64,000 nucleotides of DNA from CAIYTF01 sp963664845 (lineage in GTDB: Bacteria > Bacteroidota > Ignavibacteria > Ignavibacteriales > Ignavibacteriaceae), in contig OY761615.1 in NCBI GenBank assembly GCA_963664845.1, positions 1,426,001 to 1,490,000 on the forward strand, written 5' to 3'. The position numbers were made by a program, and so were the translations under genes. Positions 27,314 through 37,800 of the stretch are shown here, piece by piece. Positions within the stretch are counted from its first letter, which is position 1. Every line of letters starts with the position of its first letter. The notes under the pieces are model-generated. The model worked only from the letters and a program-made list of their open reading frames with translations, was not told the origin of the DNA and made no database searches.

Positions 27314-27932
27314 CGCCATCACCTCCTATGCTCAGATTATTTTGCCCAAATGCAAAGTCAATAAACCGGCAATCAATATAACCGGCCTGGCCCAAAATAT
27401 TATTATCAATATAATTCCGTGTTTTAATCTTTACACGGTTCTCCTTCTCATCAACACTTATTATATCGATTGGTAAATACAATTCAACTCCGCGTTTTTC
27501 AGTTAGTTTAGTTACTTGACCTGCTATTTTTTCTGCCCTGGTACCCCATAAGACCTGATCGGTATCAACACAGGCCAATACATTACTTTTTGCTGAGTCA
27601 CCGCCTTTAGCAGGATAATCTGTCCGCAGTCTCGCTTTATATCCGGTTACGCAGCGCCAAATGTATAATTCCTTATCTTTATTAAAAAGTCTGAATTTTT
27701 GGATAAAATACGGGTCAAAATTTGTTAGAGCAATTGAGAAAACCAATTTCCTCTCCTGAAACTTTCCAGTAAGAACAGCATGATCCAGAAATGCCACCAC
27801 ATATCCATTATCTATAAAGGTATCAGCAAGTGAACCTGCAAACTTTTCCAGATTAGAAAAGTCAAGTCGCGTAACCGGCCTTGCGCTTGTCTCAATTGAC
27901 CCGATCACCAGTTTATCTATATTTTCAGTCAT
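27306..27932 (-). CDS. csx19: Csx19-like type III-D protein
   Basis: 208 residues. Context between the tandem Cas7 and the TIGR03986-type gene, size, and a segment such as TDQVLWGTRAEKI point to the TIGR03984/Csx19 family, a subtype III-D marker of unknown structural role. No catalytic motif is visible. The start overlaps the preceding gene by 8 bp and the stop overlaps the next start. Because no separate Cas11 small subunit is found in the operon, this protein is a candidate for that role; that is inference. Confidence 0.6.
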   Translation of the reverse strand: MTENIDKLVIGSIETSARPVTRLDFSNLEKFAGSLADTFIDNGYVVAFLDHAVLTGKFQERKLVFSIALTNFDPYFIQKFRLFNKDKELYIWRCVTGYKARLRTDYPAKGGDSAKSNVLACVDTDQVLWGTRAEKIAGQVTKLTEKRGVELYLPIDIISVDEKENRVKIKTRNYIDNNILGQAGYIDCRFIDFAFGQNNLSIGGDGDE

Positions 27933-29277
27933 GTTGGACCTCGAAGTTATTTAGTGCCGTTACGTATGTTTGGAGCTTTTCCTTATCAGGAGAAGCTATT
28001 TGTGCCGGATCTTCAACATTAATCCGAGTTTTATTATTTTGGTCTATGATTGTAGCACAAACCCCTTCAAGTGTTCCCTGACCTATTCCCTTCCCCCCAT
28101 CCAGAGCGAGATCTGCCGTCCAGAGGTCTTTCAGAATCAAAAGCAGAAGCCCTTTATCAGCATCTGATGCGTTAAAAATTGTCATTGTAAGATTGAGCAC
28201 CTTTTCTTTATTTTCAAGAGTCTTATTCTTCCTGAACAATGGCATTGAGTCAAACAAGGCACCATCCACCGTTCCACCGGTAAACCTGTCAACCTTGATT
28301 CTGGTTTGGACTTCAGCTGCTATCTTACTTGGAGCAATCACTGTTTCATCAATTCTGATTCTGGAAATTTTTGCGTTTGCATCCTTTTCGTTAAGTGCTT
28401 TCGTATTTACAAAACCAAACAAATCTTTAAAAAGATATTCAGCACGTTTGTCTTTAAACAAGGTATTTAAAATTCTTTCGGCACGTGAACTTACAGCACC
28501 TTTGGTTGAAGTTCCCTGTTGCACAAAGGAATTACCGGATTTTATATGGGTAGTATCCGGGGCGTCCGGCGATTTTGAATAGGACCGGGAGAGCAGTGAT
28601 GTTTTCAGATCAAACCACGCATCAATAATAAATTCGTCTCTTTGTATCTCATATCGTGCTGTTTCTTCAGGTGAAAATCCATCCTCCCTCTTCAGGTAGC
28701 GCAAAAGGGCATCCTTTTGGGCAAAATCGTAGAAATGTATTTTCCCTTTTTTTAAGATTACCTTCCCCAAACCGCTGTTTGTCTTGGCCCCAAACCTTGG
28801 CTTTGATTGCTCTAATTCATATTTAATAGTATTAAAAAGTATCTGCAACCATTTCCGATTCTCCTCCTCAAAAGAGGTTTCAACCTTGAAAGAAAATAAA
28901 GCGCCTTTGGGGACGATCTCAAAATCATACTTCGCCTTATCCTCTGTGAGACCAGTCTTATGATTAATCTTTATCCCGTCACGAATCTCGATATCAGGCG
29001 GTGTCCCGGTGAGGCAGCAATCGGAAATTTCAAGAAAGCTTTGCGCTGCAACGCCATTATCTGTTTTCCCAAATGCTGCCGTTATATATTTCTGAACACT
29101 TGCTTCGGCACTGGAAAGATGATCAAGTAATACACCCGCAACAGAGGTACCGGGGATGTAAGGTCTTTGGTCACTATCTAAGGCAATATCAAGATCGCTG
29201 TTGTCGTCTGTCCCGCTTCCTATGTGTAAAGGAGATAGCAGCTCAAGTGACCCTCTGAGTATGATTCGTCCTGACAT
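27925..29277 (-). CDS. cas7: Tandem Cas7 (Cas7-Cas7 fusion) RAMP protein
   Basis: 450 residues with two RAMP units. The first (about 5-190) has the Cas7 loop ALDSDQRPYIPGTSVAGVL, with Asp34/Asp36 near the position of the target-RNA-cleaving aspartate of Csm3, and a glycine loop SGLGKV. The second (about 205-440) has DRFTGGTVDGALFD and GGKGIGQGTLEG. It would contribute two adjacent backbone subunits along the crRNA. The gene follows csx10 by two bases and overlaps csx19. Fused Cas7 subunits are known in type III-D and III-E systems. Confidence 0.82.
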   Translation of the reverse strand: MSGRIILRGSLELLSPLHIGSGTDDNSDLDIALDSDQRPYIPGTSVAGVLLDHLSSAEASVQKYITAAFGKTDNGVAAQSFLEISDCCLTGTPPDIEIRDGIKINHKTGLTEDKAKYDFEIVPKGALFSFKVETSFEEENRKWLQILFNTIKYELEQSKPRFGAKTNSGLGKVILKKGKIHFYDFAQKDALLRYLKREDGFSPEETARYEIQRDEFIIDAWFDLKTSLLSRSYSKSPDAPDTTHIKSGNSFVQQGTSTKGAVSSRAERILNTLFKDKRAEYLFKDLFGFVNTKALNEKDANAKISRIRIDETVIAPSKIAAEVQTRIKVDRFTGGTVDGALFDSMPLFRKNKTLENKEKVLNLTMTIFNASDADKGLLLLILKDLWTADLALDGGKGIGQGTLEGVCATIIDQNNKTRINVEDPAQIASPDKEKLQTYVTALNNFEVQHD

Positions 29278-29279
29278 AT

Positions 29280-30848
29280 TTAATTCCCTCCTGCTTTTAA
29301 CGATTTTCGGAGAGCCGAAAGAAAAAACTTGAAATATGCACCATAAAGCTCATCTTCGAAATCTATAGCATAATCAAGTTCATTACGAAGTACATTTAGT
29401 CCATTCTGCTTTTTTGTATTCATCAGATCTTTTGACGTAATATTTTTATCCAAAAGAAATTGATAGAAACTCTTGTTTTCAAACGATGATTTTTCGAGTT
29501 TTTCACGTGCAGTTTTTCGAAGTTGTTCCAGTTTTTGGATAAATGTACTTCGAGATATATCTTTAGACAGAAAGGATTCAATCCTGGAAATTGAGGACTT
29601 TGACAGACCACGCAAATTCCTTTCAGTAGAAAAAGCCTTTTCATCTGTTAACGCCAGAACCCTGACAGAACGCAATAACGACTCTTTGATAATTTTCTTT
29701 AGTATTGTTGAGGCAATTGCGGGAAGAGGTTGAGTTGGTCTATTAACAGAAACAAACTGTTTATTTAGATCGCAGACTGCTGAAATTTTATTGGCAGCAT
29801 AATTAATGTCAACCTCTCCGAAACCTTCATTTCGTCTTTCCCCTAAACCATTCTTCTGCAGTTCAACCAATGCGGGTTCCTTATCTTTGGGGATGCTCGA
29901 GATAACGAAACAAGACCCTGTTCTGAACGTGACTTCTGCCGGCCTTTTCATTTTCCATGCGGAATTATAGTTTTCTGCAACACCGGCTCTTGAGAATGAT
30001 CTTGTGAGAGTTACTTCTTGATCTAATTCAGACCTGAGATAATTTTCAAGGACATTTACATCATTAGTTGAAAATCCATTATCATCATATAAGATCACAT
30101 CAGATAGGAAGGAAAGTGTATATTCACCATAATCCAAATCCGTTTCGGTTGGCAATTTAATATTCACCTCGCTTGGGGAGTTGTCCAGAAACTTGAACTC
30201 AATTTTCCCGTATTGTGATCCGCGGGATTTTCCCATTGTGGTTTCAAATGTTGCCGGTTTGAAAAAGTTTAGAAATTCTTCCAAATCTTCCCGGGAACCA
30301 CGAATAAAACCCTCAAAAGCTTGTTCTTTCTCTATTGATTCATAATTAAAGATAACTCCCTTTTTACCAATTCCAGTTTTGCGGTCACGTTCGTGATGGA
30401 ACTGAAGTGACTTTTTTACCGCTATTTTGTCAACAGTCATGCCTTGCAAAATGCCATAATTTCCTAAGGGCTTGGTCTGTACCAGCGTATCTGCCTCGTC
30501 AAGCGGGTTGCCATGGACAAGGTTAAATCCACGTGTAGGAACATTCTTTTCAGCCTGGAAAACAAATGGATTGGGAGTAGCACGAACAGGTTTTCCGGAT
30601 GTATATTCCCAGACAGCATAGGCATTTGAGAACCGGATTGCATCACTCAGGAAGAATTTCCGGAAATTTGTGTCCAAATGAGCATCATGGTTTGTTAAAT
30701 TCTGTTGAGCCAGAAAGAATCCTGCCAGCGTGCCGAGCACATTTGGTCCCGGCAAATAGTCCTTTGTTTCAACAAAAAAGTTTTTCCCGCCGTGGGCGGC
30801 AATTATTAACGGTTCCAAAGCTTTGATCCGGTACTTTATTTCGTACAT
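29280..30848 (-). CDS. csx10: Csx10 (Cas5-like RAMP, subtype III-D)
   Basis: 522 residues, typical of Csx10. The N-terminal RAMP segment has LEPLIIAAHGG and YLPGPNVLGTLAGFFL, and the glycine-rich motif GERRNEGFGEVDI is characteristic of the family. A long lysine-rich helical C-terminus follows. As the Cas5-type subunit it should hold the crRNA 5' handle and contact Cas10. The start overlaps the upstream cas7 gene. Its presence, with csx19-like and TIGR03986-like genes, is the main basis for calling the locus subtype III-D. Confidence 0.82.
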   Translation of the reverse strand: MYEIKYRIKALEPLIIAAHGGKNFFVETKDYLPGPNVLGTLAGFFLAQQNLTNHDAHLDTNFRKFFLSDAIRFSNAYAVWEYTSGKPVRATPNPFVFQAEKNVPTRGFNLVHGNPLDEADTLVQTKPLGNYGILQGMTVDKIAVKKSLQFHHERDRKTGIGKKGVIFNYESIEKEQAFEGFIRGSREDLEEFLNFFKPATFETTMGKSRGSQYGKIEFKFLDNSPSEVNIKLPTETDLDYGEYTLSFLSDVILYDDNGFSTNDVNVLENYLRSELDQEVTLTRSFSRAGVAENYNSAWKMKRPAEVTFRTGSCFVISSIPKDKEPALVELQKNGLGERRNEGFGEVDINYAANKISAVCDLNKQFVSVNRPTQPLPAIASTILKKIIKESLLRSVRVLALTDEKAFSTERNLRGLSKSSISRIESFLSKDISRSTFIQKLEQLRKTAREKLEKSSFENKSFYQFLLDKNITSKDLMNTKKQNGLNVLRNELDYAIDFEDELYGAYFKFFLSALRKSLKAGGN

Positions 30849-31504
30849 ACCGCCTCCAGTTCATGAAGAGTTTTTGTGTTCAGGTTTACATCATTTTGCA
30901 GGGTACAGACAACTTCGCCAAGACCCCGGTTTCGTTTCGTACCTAATCGCCGGAGATTTATGCAAGCCAGCGAAAATAGCTTCTCATGATCCGGATTATT
31001 TGAATTCAAGGTAATCTTCCCGTAAAATATTGTGCCTTTGTTAACCACCCGTATCGTTCTCAGCGAGCCATCACTTGCTATCCCGTCAACAATTTTGGTC
31101 TGTCTTCGGATCCCGGTGAAGGTTTTCAAAATCATTTCGGGAGAAATGAATTTGCCATACTTCTCTTCTCCAATAAAATATTTCAACCACTCCCGAGTGG
31201 TTTCATAGTTTTCGATATTGAACCTGAAGATAGATAATGGTGAAGGGGCATTATCACCAGCTTTACCGAATAGATCATCGGTATTCCGGGCTTGGGCTAT
31301 ATAGGAAATCAACCCAGCCTGATTGAAGTTGTCAATAATTTCGAATGCGGAATCGAGCAGAAGTCCCTTCATTCTTTTCCCCGGGATGTAAGGAATACCC
31401 AAATCATCATAGACGATGTCAGAATCAACAATGGCTCCATACCCTTCGCCGGACCCAATAAGTGCATCAGTTATGAGTTCAACAGACATAATATACTCAG
31501 GCAT
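30836..31504 (-). CDS. cas7: Cas7 (Csm3-like) RAMP protein
   Basis: 222 residues. DSDIVYDDLGIPYIPGKRMK aligns with the Csm3 loop that carries the catalytic aspartate (here Asp33/Asp34), predicting cleavage of bound target RNA at 6-nt steps. The C-terminal glycine-rich turn is LGTKRNRGLGEV. It is a single-domain backbone subunit. It overlaps cas10 upstream and csx10 downstream by a few bases. Family identity is firm; catalytic residue numbering is by analogy. Confidence 0.88.
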   Translation of the reverse strand: MPEYIMSVELITDALIGSGEGYGAIVDSDIVYDDLGIPYIPGKRMKGLLLDSAFEIIDNFNQAGLISYIAQARNTDDLFGKAGDNAPSPLSIFRFNIENYETTREWLKYFIGEEKYGKFISPEMILKTFTGIRRQTKIVDGIASDGSLRTIRVVNKGTIFYGKITLNSNNPDHEKLFSLACINLRRLGTKRNRGLGEVVCTLQNDVNLNTKTLHELEAVCTK

Positions 31505-33011
31505 GACTCACCTCCTCCAATGCAAAATCCGGATAGAGTTCAGCCAACTCAAGCATATCATAATAGGGTGTCTTACCATCAACAAAAAGATTATTCCCTG
31601 GTTGCGTATCAAAGCCGTTAGCAGGAAGGTTTACCCCCCGTGCCGCAAGTTCATTCTTAAATGAAACAGTGCTTTCTTCGCCTAAGGTTAAAACCTCGCG
31701 CAAATCTTTTAACTTGGAATTTGGAAATACAAGTTTGCCGTTTTCTTTTTTCATCAGTTCCGCGCAGTTTTTCACAAGTGATGTGAAACTGGTTGTCCCT
31801 GCTTTAGGCGTAATTTCATACGGACGTGACAATAAATCCCCTTGAGTTACCGAATAAGGCCGTCTAATATCGGTTAGTTCACCTGAGAAGCCCGTATTAG
31901 TAATATGGAAATCGATCCATGAACCTGGACTATTTCCTATCTTCCGTCTGATCTTGGCATTTGTGCACAGGTCCTCTGCCAAAAGATACCCACGATAGAA
32001 CGGATATTTCAGTTTTGTAACAGCCACTCCGCCACAGGATGAAAGTTTCTTCCCGTCGCTTACTATTTTCTTTTCAAAATTTTCCATAAATAGTTTGGCG
32101 AAGAGGATTCCAAGCCGGCCATCACAGACAAATGTTATATCATCACCGCCAAGAATTATGGGGCGTATTGGCAAAAAGGCTGCATCCCTGCGACTAATGA
32201 GTCTATCAATTTTTTCTATATTTACAATTATATATTGCAACAGCTCTCTGAAAGAATCTTTTATTGCCGCCTCTACGGTTTCCGAAAGCGCCGCGGTGTC
32301 TGCAAGAGTTTTACACTCCTTAAACCGTTGTCCCATGCTGTTGCCATCTATATGCACTATCCCTAAATGGCTGTCATCGCCTTTGCTGTGCCCAAGGTCG
32401 TCCAGCTCATCGGGGAAGTCATATTTATCATTCAGAATATCACCGAATTGATGCCGAAGTTCTTCTTTTGCCTGATCAAGCGCGTTTAGCTTGGCCGAAG
32501 CCACTGAAGATATATAGCCACTATCATCACCGGCGGAAAGCCAATGCTCCATTGAAAATCCAGTACGACTGCACTCTGCTGTAATACCATGAAGCGGTAA
32601 TAATGTCCTTGGATGAAACGTGAACTTATTATCGGCAAGCTGCATAAACAGCTTGTCTTTCCAGATCGGGAATTTACTATGATCATTGAGATCATCGGAG
32701 TTTTCGATGTCTTGCAGGGCTACAGCAGTTTCCAAACCAGGGGCATAGCGAAGCAATTGAGTGGTCCATTCCCTGACAAATCTTATTGCTTTTTCTTTCC
32801 CGTTAAAAAACAGTAAGGCATTTCCTCCTCCAATATACCCAAGATATTCACCACTATCGGTCTTTATTGGAATATCACCGAGAAGATTCTTGAAATAAAC
32901 AGATTTAACAAGAAAAGAGGCCCCTATATGCTCTTTTAGTTTGCTAGCGGAAAAAATATACTGTTGAATTGACGCTGTATCAATCAGAACTGCAGTTGCT
33001 GCTTTTTCCAT
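31497..33011 (-). CDS. cas10: Cas10, short form without HD nuclease domain
   Basis: 504 residues, much shorter than typical Cas10. The N-terminus begins directly with a palm-like segment (DTASIQQYIFSASKLKEHIGAS), and no HD domain precedes it. The second palm has VHIDGNSMG and LGGDDITFVCDG, so the GGDD cyclase centre is intact, predicting synthesis of cyclic oligoadenylates on target-RNA binding. The small C-terminal region includes the usual helical part. DNA cleavage by an HD domain is not expected, so immunity should depend on signalling plus RNA cleavage. It starts one base after the CARF nuclease gene. Confidence 0.9.
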   Translation of the reverse strand: MEKAATAVLIDTASIQQYIFSASKLKEHIGASFLVKSVYFKNLLGDIPIKTDSGEYLGYIGGGNALLFFNGKEKAIRFVREWTTQLLRYAPGLETAVALQDIENSDDLNDHSKFPIWKDKLFMQLADNKFTFHPRTLLPLHGITAECSRTGFSMEHWLSAGDDSGYISSVASAKLNALDQAKEELRHQFGDILNDKYDFPDELDDLGHSKGDDSHLGIVHIDGNSMGQRFKECKTLADTAALSETVEAAIKDSFRELLQYIIVNIEKIDRLISRRDAAFLPIRPIILGGDDITFVCDGRLGILFAKLFMENFEKKIVSDGKKLSSCGGVAVTKLKYPFYRGYLLAEDLCTNAKIRRKIGNSPGSWIDFHITNTGFSGELTDIRRPYSVTQGDLLSRPYEITPKAGTTSFTSLVKNCAELMKKENGKLVFPNSKLKDLREVLTLGEESTVSFKNELAARGVNLPANGFDTQPGNNLFVDGKTPYYDMLELAELYPDFALEEVSHA

Positions 33012-33012
33012 C

Positions 33013-34314
33013 TCATATACCTATAAATTTATTTATTTTATCAAGCAGGTTTGATTTTTTTAAGTCATTAATGCCCAACACGAGTATTGAGGACATGCTT
33101 CCTGTATCATAAGCCAATTCCTGTTGCAGCGCCCGAGCTTTTTCTTCAGACAAAATTGTGATAAGAACAGCTTTTGCCTCATCCCCGCCTATTTGCTTTG
33201 TCCTAAGAATGATCTCGAACCCTTTGTGTTTGCAAAGTCCCTTATTCCCAGCGGTGCTGCAAGATATACCAAACAGTTGATAGCCGCGGAGAAGTATGCA
33301 ATCCAGTTCAAATTTCAGATCCGGATTTATTTTCTGCCATTCGGGATCGCGTATTTCCCAATTTTTATCAACGGACACATTCGTAAGCCCTTCGCTGAGT
33401 GTTTTGAAAACATATTGCTCCAGCCAATCCCCGTCAAAAAATTTTATCGTATGTTTTAAATCTGCATCTGATGGCAAGTCATCCTTGAGAGTTCCATTAG
33501 CAGCAAAAAGCTGAAATTCGACAGGCAAAGAATTGTTAACAGTCAAAAAATTTCCTTCCGCGATAACCGGTTTTATCCCCCCACCTGTGGTCTCAGAACA
33601 TACATATTTATTTTTCAATTTCTTACCTGAGTAAATCAGTTCTCCTTTAGAATCAGAGAAATTGTTTCTCTTATAACATCCTGTGCCTTTGTAATAAGAA
33701 TCCAATGTGCCATTTTCAATTAAATTTGAAATAAGGGAAATCGCGGCATCAAACGACGGATTAACAGATTTAGGGATTCTCTGAAATCCATGAAGCGCTA
33801 TCAAGTCATCAAAATTAAGAGTTACTGATTCGCGAAGGTCATTGGATAGGAATACCCCTTCATCATCCAACAAACGGAATGTTTTGGGAGAAAGATATGA
33901 AAATTCATTACACCTGTCAGTTTGATCATGTAACAGCTCATGGATATGGGTGCCCATCACTTTTGTACCGCCGGTATAATTAAGATGTAGTACTGTATTT
34001 TTTTTCAAAGATTTCAGAAAGGATAAAAATTGGGTCTTTATTTGCTTGGCATTTTCAACGTTCTCCAATGAAATAAAATTGCCGAATGTACTATTAGGGC
34101 AGCAATAATTTTTAATAAGGGTATTCTTAATATTCTCAGCATATTTTTTAGTGGACTGCTGAAATCCGGTATCTTGCGAATAGATAAAATGAATATTGAT
34201 ATGAGGATATTTTTGCAGAAAATGAGAAGCCACCACATAATTCGGCAGCGGATTCATTCCAACGAGTAATACAAGATCAGTAAAGCTGTTGACCATAGGA
34301 CTTTGTATTTCCAT
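33013..34314 (-). CDS. Card1/Can2-like CARF nuclease (CRISPR ancillary effector)
   Basis: 433 residues. The N-terminal CARF domain has VLLVGMNPLPNYVVASHF and the ligand-loop motif LHLNYTGGTKVMGTH. The C-terminal restriction-like domain has FDGDWLEQYVFKTL, ELDCILLRGYQLFGISC and a downstream GGDEAKAVLIT, as in DUF1887-type Card1/Can2 proteins, which cut DNA and RNA when bound to cyclic tetra-adenylate. The expected lysine after ISC (usually ISCKTG) is serine here (ISCSTAG), which may change or abolish catalysis. It is the first gene of the interference operon and divergent from the array-1 leader. Confidence 0.82.
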   Translation of the reverse strand: MEIQSPMVNSFTDLVLLVGMNPLPNYVVASHFLQKYPHINIHFIYSQDTGFQQSTKKYAENIKNTLIKNYCCPNSTFGNFISLENVENAKQIKTQFLSFLKSLKKNTVLHLNYTGGTKVMGTHIHELLHDQTDRCNEFSYLSPKTFRLLDDEGVFLSNDLRESVTLNFDDLIALHGFQRIPKSVNPSFDAAISLISNLIENGTLDSYYKGTGCYKRNNFSDSKGELIYSGKKLKNKYVCSETTGGGIKPVIAEGNFLTVNNSLPVEFQLFAANGTLKDDLPSDADLKHTIKFFDGDWLEQYVFKTLSEGLTNVSVDKNWEIRDPEWQKINPDLKFELDCILLRGYQLFGISCSTAGNKGLCKHKGFEIILRTKQIGGDEAKAVLITILSEEKARALQQELAYDTGSMSSILVLGINDLKKSNLLDKINKFIGI

Positions 34315-34515
34315 AATGATAAACTAACAACGACTTGACAGGCAATTATCCGGTTGGTTCCCTTATTTGCCCGGATTAATTTACAGAATGCAGATGAGAA
34401 TGTCAAGAGTTGAAATGGGAGAATTGAAAATATTGACAAAGCCTATTGAATTCATACAATTATTTAATTCAGGCAAGAACGTCGGAAATTTTTCTGAAAG
34501 TGCTTCAATAGGTAT
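34315..34515. other. Divergent promoter region of the interference operon
   Basis: AT-rich sequence between the start of the minus-strand cas operon and the conserved leader of array 1. No gene is supported. The cas operon promoter is expected here but no single motif is convincing. Confidence 0.4.
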
Positions 34516-34801
34516 TTGACAAGACCAAATATTATCACTAAATTTGAAAATCCTGAGGTTCAGCGAATGGGCCAACGAAAATGAAGCAAAATTGCTGATA
34601 ACTGATTGTTTTTATTTAGGTTCATAATTATAAGCAAAGTAATTCATGCGCCGGATATGTATAAAACATTATTTAATAAGCGCATATAATTTTGATTTTC
34701 TCACTTACTCTATTGATTATGAGCGAAAATAGAAAAAAAATGCTGAAGCTCGGGATCGGCAACCCTAAGTGGTAATTTTATAAGAGGTTATAAGACCTGC
34801 G
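34516..34801 (+). promoter_or_regulatory. Leader of CRISPR array 1
   Basis: 286 bp ending at the first repeat. It aligns without net gap to 43167-43452 before array 2. TTGACAAGACCAA is 286 bp before the first repeat in both and TGCGCCGGAT is 155 bp before in both. A block near the repeat, ATGCTGAAGCTCGGGATCGG, has a close counterpart in leader 2. It should contain the pre-crRNA promoter and the integration signals. Confidence 0.85.
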
Positions 34802-37800
34802 GTTGGCAATGACTTGTAGTAAACAAGAACTGAAACTTATTATCGCCCCTGTTGTTGTCTCGTTAGATTTGTGTTGGCAATGACTTGTAGTAAACAAGAA
34901 CTGAAACTCTTCTTCCGGAATAAGTTCGGGGTGAGCCAACAGTTGGCAATGACTTGTAGTAAACAAGAACTGAAACTCGCCTTCGACACCAACAGCGGCT
35001 TTGCCTTTTGTTGGCAATGACTTGTAGTAAACAAGAACTGAAACTTTTTGCTTTGGATAAATATGCTCCGGATAAATGTTGGCAATGACTTGTAGTAAAC
35101 AAGAACTGAAACTTTGCCGGGATTAAGCGTACTTACCGTCAGCAGGTTGGCAATGACTTGTAGTAAACAAGAACTGAAACTTTTGATGGATTCCCATAGG
35201 AGTCCAGAGATGAGTTGGCAATGACTTGTAGTAAACAAGAACTGAAACCTGTCGCAGGCCTCTTGAAAGTATTTTGCAAATGTTGGCAATGACTTGTAGT
35301 AAACAAGAACTGAAACTTCCGACTTCGCCCTTGTCTTTCGCGAACGCCTGTTGGCAATGACTTGTAGTAAACAAGAACTGAAACTAGTGTTTTGCGGAAC
35401 TTATCAGCATTTTTATAAGTTGGCAATGACTTGTAGTAAACAAGAACTGAAACTTCCTTGCTGATAAACTTTTTGTCTTGTGCATTAGTTGGCAATGACT
35501 TGTAGTAAACAAGAACTGAAACTCTCGCTTTATGGTGCCTTTTATTAAGGGTACCTTTTGTTGGCAATGACTTGTAGTAAACAAGAACTGAAACTTTGAC
35601 ATGCAATTGTGCATGTAGGTGGAACTTGTTGGCAATGACTTGTAGTAAACAAGAACTGAAACTGCAATTATTTTCTTTTTTGGCACTTCCTTTATGTTGG
35701 CAATGACTTGTAGTAAACAAGAACTGAAACTGTCGCTCAGAGCACTTTCGTAATAAGCATCAGATGTTGGCAATGACTTGTAGTAAACAAGAACTGAAAC
35801 TTAGCAGTTTGACTTCTGCCGAATATGGAATAGATGTTGGCAATGACTTGTAGTAAACAAGAACTGAAACTCTGTTAATGAATATTTGCTGCCAATGATA
35901 AATAGGTTGGCAATGACTTGTAGTAAACAAGAACTGAAACTCTACGAACTCCCAGTTATTCACTGGGGTTAACTTTAAGTTGGCAATGACTTGTAGTAAA
36001 CAAGAACTGAAACAATATCAATGTTTGTTGGACAAGGTAAACAAGAGTTGGCAATGACTTGTAGTAAACAAGAACTGAAACTTTGACAGACTTTTTATCG
36101 TCCATCTTTTTCAATTGTTGGCAATGACTTGTAGTAAACAAGAACTGAAACGGAACTCCCTATCGATTTCTTGGAATGCTGCGTTGTTGGCAATGACTTG
36201 TAGTAAACAAGAACTGAAACTTATATCTACCTGCGCTTTTGCGGCAGGAGCGGAGTTGGCAATGACTTGTAGTAAACAAGAACTGAAACTCTGTGATCAT
36301 AACAACAGAATCTTTTCCATTTGTTGGCAATGACTTGTAGTAAACAAGAACTGAAACCTTATACGCCTTAAGTGCAGACGTATCTGACGGAAACGTTGGC
36401 AATGACTTGTAGTAAACAAGAACTGAAACTATGGGAGGATGACATACCAGAAGAATAAAGTCCGTTGGCAATGACTTGTAGTAAACAAGAACTGAAACTC
36501 TGGTGGACCTGGTATAAAGATATAGTCATTTTGTTGGCAATGACTTGTAGTAAACAAGAACTGAAACTTTTGTTTTGAAGTTATAACCTTTTGATGTTAC
36601 AACTTGTTGGCAATGACTTGTAGTAAACAAGAACTGAAACTTTTGTTTTGAAGTTATAACCTTTTGATGTTACAACTTGTTGGCAATGACTTGTAGTAAA
36701 CAAGAACTGAAACTTTTTCATTATGACTTTTCCTTTGATTGTTACGAAGTGTTGGCAATGACTTGTAGTAAACAAGAACTGAAACTTGATTAGTTAAATA
36801 AATTTATTACCATTAAACTAGAGTTGGCAATGACTTGTAGTAAACAAGAACTGAAACCTCCTGGGGTGAAATAATAACCTATCCCGAATATGTTGGCAAT
36901 GACTTGTAGTAAACAAGAACTGAAACGATAAATCTGCTCCAGATAAATCTGCTTCAGATAAAGTTGGCAATGACTTGTAGTAAACAAGAACTGAAACTTC
37001 GAGGATGTCGACAGGTCTGTCGAACAATAAGAAGTTGGCAATGACTTGTAGTAAACAAGAACTGAAACTTTTTTTTCCGGCGACATCTCAAAGATATATA
37101 CTCCCGTTGGCAATGACTTGTAGTAAACAAGAACTGAAACTCTTCAGTCCAAGGCTTTCTTTTCTTTTGATAGAATAGTTGGCAATGACTTGTAGTAAAC
37201 AAGAACTGAAACTTGCTTCGATTGTCTCAATAATGGCGGCTTCTGATGTGTTGGCAATGACTTGTAGTAAACAAGAACTGAAACTCTATATATATAGCAT
37301 TTCCGGCCTGATCAGTATGTTGGCAATGACTTGTAGTAAACAAGAACTGAAACTTCTGATAGGTGACGAGTATCGATTCTATCGAGGTTGTTGGCAATGA
37401 CTTGTAGTAAACAAGAACTGAAACAATACTCTCTGCCCGTATTCAGGCACACCCACACTTCGTTGGCAATGACTTGTAGTAAACAAGAACTGAAACTGGT
37501 TTGCGCTCAATGGTTGTGCAGGTAAGGGCGAACGTTGGCAATGACTTGTAGTAAACAAGAACTGAAACTTCTCACAGTTGTTGCCTGCGGAACACTCCTT
37601 CAGTTGGCAATGACTTGTAGTAAACAAGAACTGAAACTTGATTTGTTCACTTTGCGTAGCTATCTCTCCTCGTAGTTGGCAATGACTTGTAGTAAACAAG
37701 AACTGAAACGTTGTTACTATCAGCGATACTGGGTTTCCGGTCGTTGGCAATGACTTGTAGTAAACAAGAACTGAAACTTCGCACAAATCATAATAATCTA

